Source: Symbiodinium kawagutii (taxonomy: Eukaryota > Sar > Dinophyceae > Suessiales > Symbiodiniaceae). From it: a DNA stretch of 64,000 nt. How positions within the stretch are numbered: position 1 is the first letter of the stretch; each line of letters opens with the position of its first letter. The notes beneath the pieces are model-generated. The model searched no databases. It was not told where the DNA came from and saw nothing but the letters and a program-made list of their open reading frames with translations. The position numbers and the translations under genes were made by a program. Below, piece by piece: positions 21,780-33,187 of this stretch. Where the stretch lies: positions 66,933-130,932 of the forward strand of contig VSDK01012844.1 of assembly GCA_009767595.1 (NCBI GenBank). The letters run 5' to 3'.

Positions 21780-22060
21780 GTTGCTGATTGATGATGGCTG
21801 GTGATGGCTGATACATCCAAGTATGAACATGGTTGATGATGGTCGATAAAATTGGTGCTAGCTTGTGAACGGTATAATGATGGCTGGTCATGGCCGATGA
21901 TGGTTGATGATATTCGATGATGGCTGATGATATGATGGATGGTGATGGCTGGTGATGGCTGATGATATCCAATGATATACGATGATGGTTCATGATGGTT
22001 GGTCAGGGCTGCTGACATGTAATGATGGCTGATGATTGATATTTGATGATGCTTCATGTG
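21780..22060. repeat. Degenerate TGATGGCTGATGA minisatellite
   Basis: Dozens of imperfect GATGGCTG/GATGGTTG units. Open frames through it are His/Ser/Ile artefacts. Confidence 0.8.
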
Positions 22061-22165
22061 ATTAATAATGTGACTAATTGCCCCAAATGCTGGGTGCTGA
22101 TGGCTGACGAGATGGTTGCTGTTGATTGGCAATGCTTAATGATAGCCAAGCATGGTTGATGGCAG

Positions 22166-22166
22166 G

Positions 22167-22215
<49 letters not shown>
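22166..22215. repeat. (GAT)n microsatellite
   Basis: About 16 perfect triplets. Confidence 0.95.
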
Positions 22216-22216
<1 letters not shown>

Positions 22217-22585
22217 GTCGACCATGCTTCAAACATTGAATGATGGTTACTTGATGGTCATTTAGGGTAATTCATGATAGTTCATGATGGTGGATTTGGA
22301 TGACGATGGCTGATCATTCTTAAGAATGGCCAGTTATAATTGATGATTAAATATTCGTAATGTTGGTGGTTGATGGTGGCTATCTTGGTTGACAATATTT
22401 GGATGGTCTAGTGTGGTCATACTGATGGATACAGTATGTATGTTTCGCGGCTTCGTTATCAACAATGGGTAGTCATGTCTAATCCCTCCTGCGGAATATT
22501 GCCAACTCCCTTGAGTCCTGTCATACGAAGGGCCGGATATCATATATCTAGATCATCTTGGGCCACACCCTTGTCACGCCTCAAC

Positions 22586-22696
22586 CTCGCGACAAAAGTG
22601 CACCGAAATTCGTCATGTGCACGGCGAGATCAGCACAGGATTCCGTCGCATGCCAACGCCGGTGAGCCAGGAGGGTTCCACAACAATCCACCACAG
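22586..22696 (-). CDS. Internal exon, unknown protein
   Basis: Acceptor CCTGCCAG; 111 bp in phase 2/1; donor GAG|GTTGAG. Encodes VVDCCGTLLAHRRWHATESC and DLAVHMTNFGALLSR. Two other minus frames are closed by stops. No family recognised. Confidence 0.45.
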
Positions 22697-23041
22697 CTGG
22701 CAGGAGCTATAGGGTGGATTGAATCCACCTTACTTATCAAGGAGGGACAATAAGAAAAAACTAAAAGCAGCAAAAACAAAACAAAGAAAGCAACATACCA
22801 CAACAATGATAACAAGAATAATTAGCGACAAGGACCAGGACAAGGACAACCACCACAACAACCACAAAAAGAACAGAAAGAACAAAAATGACCAAGTCAA
22901 GGCAAGGACGTCAACATTCGGAACTCTTAGATCCAAAATTCCCGGTCCAAAGCTCCAAATCGAAGCTGGTACCCTGGACGGGGAACTTTGATTCAAAAAA
23001 AAAGTTGGATCTGCCAAGCCCTATGAAGCACAACGTCTCAC

Positions 23042-23537
23042 CCACTTAGAACAGAAAGGAGCAGCCATTGGTGGCTGTCGAGAAGTAAAGATTGGCTCAA
23101 TGCCATCAGGTTTTAGACCTGCAGCTGTGGAACCTCTGCCATCCTCTGCCGACAGCCCAGTTATGGCCTTGAAAAAAGCAGCAAACTCCCAGCATAAATT
23201 GACCAATCCACTCACCTCCGGCACTATGAACAGTTTGCCTAGCCTAGCCTTCAATGATGCCTTCGTTCAAAAGTCTCAGAACTTGGCATGCCCAATGAAT
23301 TCAATTCTTGACCTTAGACCATGGGCTTGAAACAAGTGATGTTCTGATTTTTTTTTCCATCGCCATCCCGGAGGTCCAGCTGAGCTGAGGGCGAATTGAA
23401 GCCAATTTTGACAACTCTGTGTAATTCTTTAGCGGTCCCAACCAGGTCAATGACTGGCAATTTTGCGGCTTGGTTGTCTGGAGTTGAGGCGGCGGGGGAT
23501 CCAGTGGCGATTTTAGATTGCAAGGTTTGATCAAGTC
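23042..23537 (-). CDS. Two linked exons of an unidentified protein
   Basis: Exon 23537-23320 (acceptor CCTCCAG) includes KLPVIDLVGTAKELHRVVKI and ends ATG|GTCTAAG. After a 71-bp intron, exon 23248-23042 (acceptor TTGAAG) includes LGKLFIVPEVSGLVNLCWEF and TGLSAEDGRGSTAAGLKPDG and ends TGG|GTGAGA. Phases are 2/0 and 0/0, and 141 codons are open. The lengths and signals fit real exons. The plus strand is also open over 23100-23330, which lowers certainty. No known domain. Confidence 0.55.
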
Positions 23538-23640
23538 CTGGAGGATGTAACCTACGAGCAGCAAACGCTAGCAGCTTCGCAACCATCCATAACCATACCG
23601 TGAGTTATTGGCATGCTAAGCCTGCCACGATTCAGAATAT

Positions 23641-23706
23641 CTTACTTGGTTGGTGGTTGAACTACCCCGTCATGATAGATGCGCAAGTCAACCAAGTGAC
23701 CATCTG
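23641..23706. repeat. Family-2 element
   Basis: TTGGTTGGTGGTTGAACTAC..CCCGTCATGATAGATGCGCAAGTCAACCAAG. It closely resembles 25177-25245, with which it shares CCCGTCATGA and CGCAAGTCA. Confidence 0.7.
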
Positions 23707-24127
23707 TCAAGACATTTGTGAAAAGAATTTTCTAAAAAACCATCCGCCAGCTACCCATATGCAACTATCATTGGCTGGCCAATATCCTCGAGAAATAGCC
23801 GCCAAATTGTGTTGAATCTTTCCGGATCTTTCAGGGGCCAGAGTTGCTGTCAAGACATTGCCGATGGCGCTGCTGTTTTTTCCACAGCGCCGTGGACACT
23901 ACGCCAGATCACAACTACGCAGAAGAGCCGAACACCAGTGAAAATGCAGTGACATGCCGTGGCGTCACACCTCTAGGGACCTGTCATTCTTGCTGAGAAA
24001 TGGTGCGAATGATGGCGAATAATGGTTAATGATGATAGAAAGAAGCAATGATTGTGATTCTGATGATTATCTAGTGATGATTCTGATGCTTTACGATGGT
24101 TGACGAGTATACAGTATAACTGTATAA

Positions 24128-24364
24128 TTAACTATCATGCAATGATGGTAGGCTAAAGGAGAGGCTTGGATCTGACAAACAGCCGACGATTTGGGCAGCC
24201 ATCTTCCTTATCTGCATAGCCTGCCGCCGCATAGCTATGCTGGACCATCTAAGCTGCATCGCACCTCTGTTCCAGCACCAATTGCCAAGTGTTGCCACCA
24301 AATTATTGATTAGATCAGGGTGATTAGAGATACAGTCATTAGGGAGGCCGATCACTAATGTCAA
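24128..24364 (-). CDS. C-terminal exon candidate
   Basis: 78 open codons to TAA at 24128. Includes HPDLINNLVATLGNWCWNRG and RRQAMQIRKMAAQIVGCLSD. Probably the 3' end of a gene whose earlier exon is 24868-24735. Family unknown. Confidence 0.45.
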   Translation of the reverse strand: MTLVIGLPNDCISNHPDLINNLVATLGNWCWNRGAMQLRWSSIAMRRQAMQIRKMAAQIVGCLSDPSLSFSLPSLHDS

Positions 24365-24734
24365 GTTTCTCTAGTTCTGGCACAGCCTGTCTCCACTGGT
24401 GGCGGCCAGAAAATTCCGCGTATCACAGCAACAAGCCGTGCACTGCCATCGTGCTATCCAATGCATCCTTTCTTCTTGCCAAATGGTTGCATATCCACTC
24501 AAACCAGGACTGAGAATTACAAAAAGGACCCTAGCAAGCGAAAATAACCTACACTGCAGAACTGCAAAGCGTCAAAAGCGCCAGGGTTTTCAAGATGGTG
24601 CTTCCAGGAACGTCCAGCTGATCGTACAATGGATTTTGCATACTTGCAGCATCTGTGGCACTGCATGCCAAGTTGTTGAACAAACATTGTCGATCTGTAG
24701 GTCTTTCATGGGCTTGGAGGCCAAACATCATCAC

Positions 24735-24868
24735 CATCGAGTGGAATGAACCTCTTGACCATTGACCAGCCCAAACAATGGATAATTTGTTGGCAATCAT
24801 GAATTGTGCGAGCTTTTTGGAGACGGATTTCTTGGGACATAACAGAGCCACACCACGGTTGACAAAGA
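24735..24868 (-). CDS. Internal exon candidate
   Basis: 134 bp, phase 1/1, donor G|GTGATG. Encodes SVMSQEIRLQKARTIHDCQQ and GWSMVKRFIPLD. A second minus frame over 24851-24549 is also open, so the exact model is unsure. Confidence 0.4.
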
Positions 24869-25056
24869 CTCATTCTTCACATCATCCCTATGACTGCTTC
24901 ACTAAAAGTCCCACAAGTGCAGTGCCCAACAAACGCTTGAGAGTATATACTAAAGACACCATCAATCAACAATTGCTACAGTATTCCATGCTAAACCATC
25001 CTATTTGGATCTATCTGGTGCCTGCCACGTTGTAACTTGATGGCTATTCCAACTAC

Positions 25057-25867
25057 CCACTGTGGAACTCCAAGAATCGCGTCACAGAAACGCCCAAACT
25101 CTTCATGGTTGGTTGCCATAGGCATGGGACCCCTCTGAGTCGATCGAATCATGAAGCCGTTATGAGCAAGCACTATCTGGTTGGTGGAACCGCCCCGTCA
25201 TGAAGAATACACGCAAGTCAGCCAAGCAATCCACCAACCAGCTATGATTGAAAATTGATTGGAATTGGTCGTATAATTGAGAGATTTCGCTGCATTAGCC
25301 CGAATCCCATAATGGGTCTTCACCATAGCCCTTGCAAGCAATGTGCAGCCCTGATGTGAATAGGAGCTTGTTGCTGCTACAAAGCAAGAAACTCTTCTTG
25401 CAAGCAAGAAAGGTATCACCAAGAACTGTTCCGGCACAATGAAAGGTGACCCATCAACCTCGCAGTTGAGGGTGCCCCAAAGTATAATGACCTCATGTTT
25501 TAGAACGGCATTTAAAAATCGCATGTCACAAACTTCACATGACCGAACGGTCCACCAACAACACCATTGGGAAAATCATTCGATTTCTAATCAATCACCT
25601 TAACATAAATTTAACCCACAATTTAGGAATCTTTTTCCACCAGTGTCCTAGACCCCAGAGCTTGGGTTCACATGATCACCACCCATCAACCACCCATGAA
25701 CCAACCATTCACCACTCTTCCATGGCTCAAGTTCTCCCCACAACGGCTGCACAGATGTTACTCGAGCGCAGGGCGCCCTCACCAAAGGGAACCGCACCGA
25801 CTTCGGTGGCTTCAAAATGCGGGGAAGTCGAGTCGTGGTTCCCACAGGTCGCGGCCGGTGAAAATGG
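25057..25867 (-). CDS. Three consecutive exons of an unidentified protein
   Basis: Exons 25867-25753 (phase 0/1), 25532-25324 (2/0) and 25176-25057 (0/0) join in frame for 148 codons. They include HFEATEVGAVPFGEGALRSS, LNAVLKHEVIILWGTLNCEV, PEQFLVIPFLLARRVSCFVA and ATNHEEFGRFCDAILGVPQW. Donors are GTGCAG, GTGAAG and GTAGTT. The second intron ends in a family-2 element whose last bases, CCACCAACCAG, form the acceptor. No signal peptide or known domain. 25539-25898 is also open on plus, so the first exon is the weakest. Confidence 0.55.
25177..25245 (-). repeat. Family-2 element forming the 3' end of an intron
   Basis: CTGGTTGGTGGAACC..CCCGTCATGA..CGCAAGTCAGCCAAG..CCACCAACCAG. The element ends are inverted repeats, and the minus-strand end is the AG used by exon 25176-25057. 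Confidence 0.65.
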
Positions 25868-25894
25868 CTGTTTTGACTCGAGGTTCTACAGGAT

Positions 25895-25975
25895 CTGATG
25901 GATTTTGATGCGCTGAGTTTGTTGGATTTGATGGTTTTTGATGCGCTGAGTTTGTGGGATCTGATGGTTTTTATG
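25895..25975. repeat. About 36-bp tandem repeat, 2.3 copies
   Basis: TGATGGTTTTTGATGCGCTGAGTTTGTKGGATC-type unit repeated at 25895, 25930 and 25966. Confidence 0.7.
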
Positions 25976-26146
25976 CTTGAACAAAAGATCTGAATGGTCT
26001 CAACATTCACCAGATCTGAATAGTCTCAACATTCACCAGTTCAATGGCTAAATTGGCCATACCAGCGATTCATATGGTCGCTTCGTCTGAATGATTTCTC
26101 CCTTAGAGGAATCGATGTGAAATTGATTGTGGCAAACGTGACATGC

Positions 26147-26345
26147 TAAGAATGGAACTTATCCCCAGGCTCCACTAGAGTGGTGATTGGTGTGAAGAAT
26201 GGCAGCTGATGTAGTAACAAAACTGGTCGGTGGTTTGAATATAACAATATGTAAAATCATCAGCCAGATAGTGGCTGAGATAGTTAAGACCACAGTTGCG
26301 AAAGCTGCGGGCAAAACTTTGACATTTTTTGATGTTCTGGTCGGT
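26147..26345 (-). CDS. Membrane-protein end or repeat-flanked exon
   Basis: One minus frame (26350-26159) contains a TM-like run, VVLTISATIWLMILHIVIFK. Alternatively a family-2-like acceptor (CCACCGACCAG at 26223) opens LLLHQLPFFTPITTLVEPGD and a stop near 26147. The first would read through the repeat, the second uses it as an intron end. Confidence 0.35.
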
Positions 26346-26624
26346 CGCATGGCGCATGAATGATCATGAATTTATCAGTACTCTCAAAATTATCACTTCC
26401 GGAGAAGCTTTGTATAGTCATGCGAGTTTTCCTGCTATGGACTTTACATCTGTGGGTCTCACCTTCATTCGTTCAAACAGAGTGATGGCCCAACAATTTC
26501 TTGGCCTAGGCATTCCAACACATGGGCAACTCCCGCTGTTCGGACATCCAGGTTTCAGTCCCCACTGATTCCACATCTGGCGGAGCCAAATTCCGCATGT
26601 CAAAACAGCTCCAGTAAGAAACAT
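26329..26624. other. Coding-like interval, strand unresolved
   Basis: The plus frame (79 codons) includes SVGLTFIRSNRVMAQQFLGL. The minus frame ends at a good donor, ATGAAG|GTGAGA, near 26463. Confidence 0.3.
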
Positions 26625-26946
26625 ATAATTCGACTCAAATCAACGGATTCGAGCAATGGTGCTCCCTGGATGCAAAACAAAAAGCAACAATGAAAATCAT
26701 GATCAAACAAAGGCTTGTTTGAGAAACCCTGCCATGTTTGGCAAGCCAATGTCCATTGATCAACGTTGTTCACATAGCAAATTCATCATTTCTAGGGGCA
26801 CCGGGTGCAGCCATGAATGGGGGGTACCTCCCGATCAATGGGATCTTTAGGGGTACCCCCATGGCCATGGATCCACCCAGCCACGGAGCTGCATCGCTTA
26901 CTTCCTCCTGGCATCCTCATTTTCATCTGGCCTGGAGCTGCGCAGC

Positions 26947-27260
26947 TTATATAGCAGGTTGGTCAGTCAATAAAAGTCGTGCCATAGGACCAATAGAGAT
27001 CCAAACATGGAGAGTCTGGAACCAACATCCAACCATTCGTACGCTTAATGTTGCTGTGGTTATCAGTGTGGAACTCTGGTGTTGCAGCTGATGTTGACGA
27101 CAATAGGCAAGGATCCGAACCACAACATGCCACATCCAGCCCTGAGGTTGTGTGCACCAGGGCTGCGTTGGCAAACGCTCCCCTGCACAATCCGCAACCA
27201 ATGGTGGATGGGGTTGGGCTGCCCACGATTCATCATGATTCCAGGTTATGAGCTTCAGCC
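26947..27260 (-). CDS. Candidate exon downstream of the LETM1-like gene
   Basis: Two overlapping minus frames are open. 27226-26963 includes [20 protein letters not shown] and [13 protein letters not shown]. It could be a further exon of the LETM1-like gene or its 3' end. Frame not settled. Confidence 0.3.
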
Positions 27261-27367
27261 CAAGTTGGTCGCACAAAGTTCCACTGATTTAGACTACATC
27301 CGTTCCTGGGAATGCAGGGTGGCGTCACAAACAGCCACCCCATTAATGGCAAGGCATAGCTACCCAC

Positions 27368-29620
27368 CCCCTCTCTGGCAAGCGACACAATGTCACGGTA
27401 AATCTTCGTGACGTTCTGCCGCTGTTCTGTGAAGGATGACGGGAAGAACTCTGGGAAGTTCTTCTGAAAGAAGGAGAAGACCAGCACGTGGCCCACCGGC
27501 GACAGTGGGATGATGAGGATGATCAAAAAAGGAATCCTCAGCGATGCTGGAGACTGTCACCATCATGTTCCGAACCCTAAAATAGTTTAGTCAACCATGT
27601 GGAAATTGTCAATAACTAGGACGGGTTAGTGAAATGACCCAGGAAAAATGATGAGTGAAAAAACATGAATATTCAGGCAGGTTTAAATTATCTGGTTACT
27701 TGAGATCACAGTATTGTTTGTCACTCTTCTAGACCACACTCTCTTAAACACATCTGAAACTAATCTCAAGCGGTACAAATCTCAGTTAACATCAGTACTG
27801 GACCGGCTGCACAGCAAAACCCATCCTGGTAAATGCTAGTAGGAAACAGGGTTCAGGGGTTCATGGAGAAACTGCAGGCTCCCTAAGCACTGCGCAGGAC
27901 ATTTCGAGAAGACACACCTTGGGCGCAACTTCAATTCGATGTAAAACAGAAAGAGCGAAAAACCTGGGATGCAGTACATGGCAAACTGCCAGGACAGCCG
28001 GGTTTTTGCATGGCATGGCACTGATCTCTACAAACCTCAACAACTGATCAGCCTATGCTTTATCATATATATGGATCCATCAACCCACAACATCCCGAAC
28101 AGCAGCATGGTCAAGTCCCGGACCACAATTGAATGATCCATCTCACAAGCCCATAATTGGCCCATTGATAACAGGCAAAGTAGCGGCTCGTTTCTCAAGA
28201 TGGCAGGGGTTGGCCGGGGTACACGAGTGCAGTATGCCCACTCTTTCTCTTTCCAGCCAGGCCCCGTGCACCCTTTCCAGCCACCTCCATGAGCCCAGTG
28301 GCAGAGTCAACAAATCCTTCACGGTGCGTTGCAAGGTTCGCACCTCCCAGGCCCTCAAAGTGTAGTTGGAGAAAGCGGCTTTGCTCACCTTGGATCCCAG
28401 GAATTGGCGACTTGCTTCAGCTTTTCCCAAGGGCGTACATGTTTTAAGCATTTAGAATTATCAAGGTGAATGGTTTACTCTACCCTTCCAATTACCATGA
28501 ATGAGTATAGGTAACCAACCCTAAACAACAATGTCAGAAACCAGCTGGATACCCAATGTATAGGTAACTGCAAGGTCAATATCTGATTATTCCCCTACCA
28601 TGTTCGAAAGACACATCTTTGGTGAAGAGGCCAAATCTGCAAAATATCGCTTGGATTCTCCAGCTACTCGTGCAAAAAACCCGGTGGTTTCAGGCGAGGT
28701 TTCATAGCCTTTGGGTGATGTCAGTCCATCAACCAAGCCATGTTCCATGTGGACCCCTCCAATCTTCACAACCGCTAAGGACATGGCCAATCTCGAGGCG
28801 TACTGCACGTCCTGGCGGCAACCAAACATAGGATCTGCCATGAAAACCTGGTGGGAGCTCCTGGCACCACTCCCCCTTCAGCCCTTTAAAGGGCGGCCCG
28901 CAACGGCTACCCCTTTAAAGGGAAGCGTTTCGTGGCCAAGTCTTGTGCACGACATGTCTTGTGGGTCACAAAATGCATTGGAAACTGTAGCAGCATAACA
29001 CAAGAATGCCCAAGATGCCCAATTTAAAGAGTCATTGGATCGGGAATGAATCGCTGGACAACGTTTTCCCAAAGGACAGGTGTGAATTGATTGCATCATC
29101 CCAGGCGATATGGAAAACAGTCTTTGAGAGCACACACATGGCATTGTTGATGGTTGCTTTTCGGTGTACCCCTCCGTCATCAGCGTTGCTTCTTGCCTAT
29201 CGCTGCTTATGAACCAATCATTAGTCACCACGATTTGTAATTGTAGAACATTCACTGGATGCCACAAGCGCAGAGTCGGAATACACATGCGCAATGTTCC
29301 AGAAACTCACCTGCCAGGTCACCTGCCAGGTTTCACTTCAAACATCATGAGCCACCAATGTGGTGAGCCACCCCTGGTAGCTCCAAACCCCTCCAGGGCC
29401 ATGTGGATGCCCCTGGCTCTCGGCCCGGCTCACCACCAGGGTCCTGCCACAGCAGCTGTAGGCCGCTGGTGTAGAACTCCAGACCTGACTTGGTCCTTTC
29501 CCAGGCACGTCTCAGCTGACTAAGCAACCTGGCCACAGGTGCTGCCATCGTTGGGAGCTTGTGGGACTCAGGTTGGATCCAAGCTGGAGAGATGCTGTGG
29601 ATGATGTGTGGATGAATCTC
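27368..29620 (-). CDS. LETM1-domain protein (mitochondrial, probable)
   Basis: Exon 27553-27368 encodes [20 protein letters not shown] then [20 protein letters not shown], the hydrophobic TM and Pro-rich signature of LETM1-like proteins of the inner mitochondrial membrane (ion homeostasis, ribosome binding). Upstream exons: 28035-27918 (1/0); 28420-28285 (2/2; [20 protein letters not shown], the helix that precedes the TM in this family); 28847-28599 (0/0; [20 protein letters not shown]); 29620-29437 (0/1; [20 protein letters not shown]). The last three exons join in phase; the links to 28847-28599 and 29620-29437 are not proved. A 138-codon minus frame (29294-28878) lies between and may be another exon. 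A basic, Ser/Thr-rich frame near 29700-29600 ([13 protein letters not shown]) could be the transit peptide. Confidence 0.7.
28508..28560. repeat. Family-3 interspersed repeat, copy B
   Basis: GGTAACCAACCCTAAACAAC..AATGTCAGAAACCAGCTGGATA, related to 4385-4465. It lies in an intron of the LETM1-like gene. Confidence 0.5.
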
Positions 29621-30014
29621 CTTGCATGGAAACACCTTTGGGCATGGTGTACTTGAAGCATCTTGAAGCTATGCAAAGCTTGGGGGGGACGAAGGCATGC
29701 CATCTACATCGCGCCTTCTGACGGAGGAGTTTAGATCGCCACTCTCCTCCTGACAAGCTGCAGTATTACCAAGGTGACTGCAGTGCAAATCCGTTACTAG
29801 TCAAACCTGCATCTTTGTTTCCAAATGCCACTGAAACTAAACCATGGTCAGGACGTGCTGGGCCCAAATCTTGGAGAATCACCCATGATGAAAGTCATTC
29901 ATAGGATCTTACACCGTGTACAGTTTGATCATTTCTAGAAATAAAATCTTGTAAATGTCGGTAAACATACCATACCTGGAGTATATGGAACAAGCCGAAT
30001 AAACATGAATGACT

Positions 30015-30179
30015 TCATATGACTTCATATGACTTCAATTGGTTCAAAGGATGCACCCGGCGCAGCATTTTCTCCTCGGATTTCAAGCCCAAGCGTGCTG
30101 CAAACCTGGCGCAGTCGGCTTCTAGGACCTCCAGTTCCTGAGCAGCACCGGAAGGCTGACAGAGACAGCTTCGCCCAAT
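30015..30179 (-). CDS. C-terminal exon, acidic/helical
   Basis: Acceptor GCCAAAG, phase 0, 55 codons to TGA. Reads SGAAQELEVLEADCARFAAR then LGLKSEEKMLRRVHPLNQLK. Strongly helical and charged. The last codons lie in a threefold GACTTCATAT tandem repeat. Another minus frame and the plus strand (donor GTAGAC) are also open. No family recognised. Confidence 0.5.
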   Translation of the reverse strand: MGRSCLCQPSGAAQELEVLEADCARFAARLGLKSEEKMLRRVHPLNQLKSYEVI

Positions 30180-30605
30180 CTTTGGCCAACAAAAAAGGTA
30201 GACGTGGCTGATCTTTGCTCAAAAAAAAACCTGTAGATGTTTGGGGTTGAAACGAAAATCCGACAGAATCCAACCCAAACAAAAAATGTGGTCATAAACA
30301 TTGAGATTCATGTTCATGATGATGATCATGATCCAAACTTGAAGGTGTGATGTTTTTCTTGATCACGAGGAACAAAATTGACAGCCCCGGTGGCTTGGGA
30401 TCCTGGAAAATCATTGAATCCCACTTCTGGTTGGTTTCTAATGTGCATTGGCCAATCAACAATATGATGCAAACCAAATCTAACCAACTACCCAGCCATG
30501 ATTACCACATTTTACCAACAAACCAGCCAACCATTGATGCATTAACATCGGCCTCACAAACCAAATTCTACCAACCAACGGGGCGACCAACACACTAAGC
30601 CTCAC

Positions 30606-31029
30606 AAAGTCCGGGGCAGCTCTCCGCCATGCGACCTCTAAATGCTCTGCGGCTTGCCGTTCGTAGGACGCAGCCTGACAGAATTTGGCACATTTTCTTG
30701 TGCCAACAAGAAACATATCATGCCCAAAACCAAATTTCCAATGTCACTGGCTGCGTCTTGGTGACATAAATTCTCAGGCAAGTTCACAACCACTTGGACA
30801 CAAAAAACAAGAGTAGTAATATCCAGCTTGCAACCCACCGATCACCACCACCACCACCACCATCACCATGGGATGGTACTTCTGCCTGCTTTTCGATCAG
30901 CGCCAGTTCCGCAACTTGAAGCTTTTGTTGCTGCCCTGCCACGGCCCAATCAGACATACCTCGAGCGCAACAGGCTGGCGTGCTTCCCAGGGACCGGGAG
31001 AACAAAAATGGTTCGTGGTCTTCTTGCAT
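30606..31029 (-). CDS. Two exon candidates upstream of 30015-30179
   Basis: 30696-30606 (phase 1/0, donor GTGAGG) reads KCAKFCQAASYERQAAEHLE and VAWRRAAPDF. 31029-30784 reads QQQKLQVAELALIEKQAEVP then a Gly run and WVASWILLLLFFV, a short hydrophobic segment. The plus strand is open for 106 codons over 30828-31148, so the second is uncertain. Possibly one gene with 30015-30179. Confidence 0.4.
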
Positions 31030-31152
31030 TGTTTGCTCTTAAGGGGGGCCAAAACATGTTGCACTCAACCAGGTCGAAATTGCCAATAGTCTTGCACCGT
31101 CGCATTTGGACAAACATAGCGAGTTACATGATTTTTCAGGCTTCTTAAATTT

Positions 31153-31236
31153 GGGAACCCGTAAAATAGATGGTTTATTAACTATGTTGAGTAGTTATTG
31201 GATGATTTGGAGGTGTCCCCATTCTTGAGAAAAACA
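31153..31236. repeat. Family-1 element
   Basis: GGGAACCCGTAAAATAGATGG..GGATGATTTGGAGGTGTCCCCATTCTTGAGAAA. Confidence 0.65.
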
Positions 31237-31320
31237 CATCCCTTTTTAGCCTTGACCGTTGAAATACGTTGCCTTACCAGCCTTGACCGGATCAACTTGA
31301 GCGAAACAAGTTAGGCTGCG

Positions 31321-31593
31321 ATGCTCCCTTACTCCATCTTACTCAAGTTTGGATCTTCAACACGTTTCAAGACCCAAAGACCTCAAGCACATTCCAGAAC
31401 ACGGTTTTCATTCGAACTACTCCAAAAGAAACCAAAAATGTCTGAAAATCGTGCTCCCGTACCATTGTCCTTGCAATTCCTGGTGATTTTGAAATGGTCA
31501 CTCGCGACCTCGCTTCAATATTGCAAAATCTTGAAGAAAATTACCCCTCTGATCAAGGCAATGCCATTTTGGCAAACACATACAATGGTTTGA
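31321..31593 (+). CDS. Weak open frame
   Basis: 90 codons on plus with mixed composition, including RFSFELLQKKPKMSENRAPV. No splice signals or domain. Listed only because the minus strand is closed here. Confidence 0.25.
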   Translation: MLPYSILLKFGSSTRFKTQRPQAHSRTRFSFELLQKKPKMSENRAPVPLSLQFLVILKWSLATSLQYCKILKKITPLIKAMPFWQTHTMV

Positions 31594-31804
31594 CTAAGGT
31601 GTCAACATGTATCAGCATGATTTTGGGGTACGACCAAAGAAATCCCAAGAAAAACATGTGGAAACGATGACTGCTTGGTGTTTTCGACTCCCCTGAGGAA
31701 AAAAAACATCACAATATATATCCCAAATACTAGGGAAAATACATTTAAAAAACATGCCAATGAAACCACAACCATCCACAAACCAAATCACAATGGGGGG
31801 TCTT

Positions 31805-31916
31805 TGGAGTTCTCAAAATGAGGTCATTTCCCCCAAATGATCCAGCTTATTCGCAATTTATGATGAAAAAACAAACATTTTTGGGGGTACCCCTACTTTG
31901 AGAACCACCCAAGCAG
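31805..31916. repeat. Family-1 element
   Basis: GTTCTCAAAATGAGGTCATTT..AAATGATCCAGC..TTTTTGGGGGTACCCCTACTTTGAGAACCACCC. Confidence 0.75.
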
Positions 31917-31954
31917 ATGTTTAACCATTTTTGTTGGTGGTAATCTCCTATTAT

Positions 31955-32053
31955 TCATCATCACCATCATCATCACCATCATCATCACCATCATCATCAT
32001 CATCACCATCATCATCATCACCATCACCATCACCATCACCATCATCATCAATC
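31955..32053. repeat. (CATCATCAC)n compound microsatellite
   Basis: Interspersed CAT/CAC triplets over about 95 bp. Confidence 0.95.
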
Positions 32054-32113
32054 ATGAGCAACCTTTAAGCAACCGAATCATCAGGTGCATCCATGTGCAA
32101 AACCTCTTCATTC

Positions 32114-32737
32114 CTAGGCCGCCACCAGGGCACTGGTCTGTTGCAAGTCCTTCTCCAGCTCTTCGGCGGAGCACTGCAGGGACCATTCGATGCTGCGGAG
32201 CAGCAGCAAGCTGCGACACTTGCGGCCTGCAGAGGCAACGGCGGCGCAGTGCTTGGAGGGATTTACCTGTGAACTAAACCAATTAAAACATGGAGGTTTG
32301 TTTTTTTGCTGGGGCATCACTATCATCACTATGGGTTCGCTCTACCACTCACTCCGGGATTCAAAGGGGAATGAGTGGATATGGAAAGGTTTTTTTTTGG
32401 AGATATGAGGAAAAATACTGTGCTACACATTACCTGGCTTTGGGTGGTCTTGAAAATCGACCAACCAGGTCAGCGAGCCATCCACTTGCAGTTGAAATGG
32501 TGCACCAATTGCCTGGGTCCTGACCTCATCAGGCCCAAGAACCACCCAGCCGCACTCCACCACCTGCAGTGGACCCCCTAACTTTGCCCCATCACCCAGG
32601 TCGCCAAGTGAAGCCGAGGAACATCGCTGCTCACAATCGCGCCATTGCATGCGCAGCTGATATAGGTAGTCTTGTGTTCGCGCTTCGTCAGGTGCCTGAA
32701 TACCATGGGGTGCTGGTGCTACCTGCTGGTCCTGATA
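32114..32737 (-). CDS. Two exons including a C-terminus, unknown protein
   Basis: Exon 32737-32434 (101 codons plus 1 base; acceptor GCCCAAAG, donor G|GTAATG) includes PDEARTQDYLYQLRMQWRDC, VVECGWVVLGPDEVRTQAIG and GSLTWLVDF. Exon 32266-32114 (acceptor TTCACAG) includes LLLLRSIEWSLQCSAEELEK and ends SALVAA-stop. The phases do not match directly (1 versus 0), so either a small exon intervenes or the last exon is read in the other open frame. The minus frame extends up to 32881. Family not recognised. Confidence 0.55.
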
Positions 32738-32956
32738 CTTTGGGCAAATGTATACTATGATGCCCGCACACCCTTTCTCACCCTGAAGCCTTGTCAAATA
32801 TGTTTTCTCCCAGCAAGTGCAGGAATTAAAAGCACAAAATCCAAATGCAATCCAATTGATTCTTCCTGCTGCCCCACGCACGTCGAAGTCCTCAAATTAA
32901 ATGTGATCAATTGTGTCATCCGCATGGCGCTTTTTCTGTAAGCTATACCAATCCAA

Positions 32957-33133
32957 AAATGAGTGTTTCTCAAAATGGGGGACCCACCAAGATCAATCCA
33001 AATCATCCACTAGAAACCCTTTATAGTAGCGAAACAACCAGTTTTGGATTGAAATCCATTACTCAATCCAAATCAATCCAAATCTCTCCACTTGAAACAA
33101 CCATTTTTTGGGTTTCCATTTTGAGTAGCCACC
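32957..33133. repeat. Family-1 element, enlarged/composite
   Basis: GTGTTTCTCAAAATGGGGGAC at the left and GGGTTTCCATTTTGAGTAGCC at the right. The interior repeats ATCAATCCAAAT motifs, making it about 175 bp. Confidence 0.7.
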
Positions 33134-33187
33134 AAATGGATGTCATAGGCAACATGGCAAGCCCTGCCTGGTTCAGCTCACCCGCAG

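Larger units (their letters stand above)
21430..22580. other. Repeat-rich interval
   Basis: Contains a degenerate TGATGGCTGATGA minisatellite (21780-22060) and a (GAT)n run. A weak minus-strand exon candidate (HIQNHPEIQ, donor GTACGA) lies near 21590-21660. Otherwise no gene seen. Confidence 0.5.

Noticed and set aside
22054-22236. Poly-Ile frame that could mimic a TM segment
   Set aside because: Reading of the (GAT)n repeat; low complexity only.
22719-23017. Lys/Asn-rich plus frame and hydrophobic minus frame (TM-like)
   Set aside because: Opposite readings of an AACAACAA/ACAAGGAC-rich tract; low complexity, no splice support.
23085-23100. ATTGGCTCAATG resembling the end of the dinoflagellate spliced leader
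   Set aside because: Only the TTGGCTCAA core matches. The upstream CCGTAGCCATT part is absent.
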